From positions 1 through 24,389 of the forward strand of contig JAVYAJ010000047.1 in assembly GCA_032229885.1 (NCBI GenBank): DNA of 24,389 nt. The letters run 5' to 3'. Source of the stretch: Anammoximicrobium sp032229885. Lineage in GTDB: Bacteria; Planctomycetota; Planctomycetia; Pirellulales; Pirellulaceae. The stretch's first letter is position 1, and each line of letters starts with the position of its first letter. This document shows positions 24,169 through 24,389 of the stretch, piece by piece. The notes beneath the pieces were generated by a model. The model was not told where the DNA came from. It saw only the letters and a program-made list of their open reading frames with translations, and did no database searches. Made by a program: the position numbers and the translations under genes.

Positions 24169-24189
24169 ATGCGCGCACCGTGCGCGCAT
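24169..24189. terminator. Perfect inverted repeat after the methyltransferase gene
   Basis: ATGCGCGCAC, one base, then GTGCGCGCAT form a 10-bp perfect inverted repeat 16 bp after the stop codon. It would make a strong hairpin but has no T tract, so it is an uncertain terminator. Confidence 0.45.
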
Positions 24190-24201
24190 CTTGTACATTG
24201 G

Positions 24202-24282
24202 TCTGTGCAGCACACTTTAGGGTTGCTGGCACTAACCCGCGTTAAGTGAAATTGGCATTGGATAACGGTTGCGCAGCACAGA
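24202..24282. repeat. 81-bp element with TCTGTGC/GCACAGA ends
   Basis: TCTGTGC (24202-24208) and GCACAGA (24276-24282) are inverted ends; extended to 12 bases they match at 10. Inside, GGGTT pairs with AACCC and CACT..AAC with GTTAAGTG. It could be a miniature mobile element or a structured RNA; no copy was found elsewhere in the window. Confidence 0.3.
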
Positions 24283-24293
24283 CGACAGGGAGC

Positions 24294-24389
24294 GTGTTGG
24301 CCGAAGGCCATCACCAACGTAGCCTGGGGCAACGCCCCAGGAGTCAGAGATGATCGCAACCGTGTTGTCCGAAGGCCAACATCAACGTG
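24294..24389 (+). repeat. Compound dispersed repeat, forward copy, continues past window
   Basis: GTGTTGGCCGAAGGCC is followed by ATCACCAACGTAG, then CCTGGGGC-AAC-GCCCCAGG (24322-24341 region, 8-bp stem), a spacer of about 20 bases, then ACCGTGTTGTCC and AACATCAACGTG at the window edge. The reverse copy is at 15037-15127. Confidence 0.88.

Noticed and set aside
24210..24260. Integron attC-like site (CACTAAC with GTTAAGTG)
   Set aside because: The first half does not match the RYYYAAC consensus and no integrase or cassette is present.

Overview
The window is high-GC bacterial DNA that most likely comes from a planctomycete (Planctomycetota, probably near the Pirellulales). The evidence is a set of gene types typical of that phylum: a sigma-70 factor with an N-terminal 'YHASFDEP...PPAG...YLARLYEVPLLT' segment and no region 3, two adjacent secreted beta-propeller glycosidase-like proteins, a trigger factor followed by two clpP genes, a Rho with an arginine-rich N-terminus instead of the usual Rho_N domain, and intergenic repeats built on GGCCGAAGGCC and CTGGGGCAACGCCCCAG hairpins. 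The assignment rests on recognition of families, not on a database search.

Layout. Positions 1-7239 are transcribed leftwards. They hold a truncated Nramp-type transporter (1-1364), an exported sialidase-like protein (1580-3295), an exported GH32/GH43-like beta-propeller protein (3326-5464) and an exported thioredoxin fused to two YHS-like segments (5893-7239). A roughly 1 kb gene-free, dyad-rich region follows. Positions 8238-17159 are transcribed rightwards: rho (8238-9530), a ketoacyl-synthase-like protein without its catalytic cysteine (9625-10944), tRNA-Gly(GCC) (11477-11549), trigger factor (11647-13203), clpP1 (13481-14110), clpP2 (14195-14815), a haloalkane dehalogenase/OleB-like hydrolase (15264-16160) and a CitG-like protein (16239-17159). 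The sigma factor (17323-18378) points left. After an AT-rich intergenic island come, pointing right, a double-GAF sigma-54 activator (19148-21325), a DUF1353-type lipoprotein (21820-22977) and an exported SAM-dependent methyltransferase (23391-24152).

How the genes work together. The two glycosidase-like genes are 30 bp apart, form a likely operon, and share a roughly 106-residue domain that is C-terminal in one and N-terminal in the other. This is the best candidate here for an undescribed functional module. Trigger factor, ClpP1 and ClpP2 form a protein folding and proteolysis block, preceded by a tRNA that may share their promoter. Rho, the sigma factor and the sigma-54 activator are transcription regulators with unusually long upstream regions. 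The intergenic spaces hold several repeat families: a compound hairpin repeat at 15037-15127 and 24294-24389, paired protein-remnant fragments at 14855-14918 and 21539-21602, and 9-, 14- and 15-bp tandem repeats. All motif readings were made by eye; no search or folding program was run.
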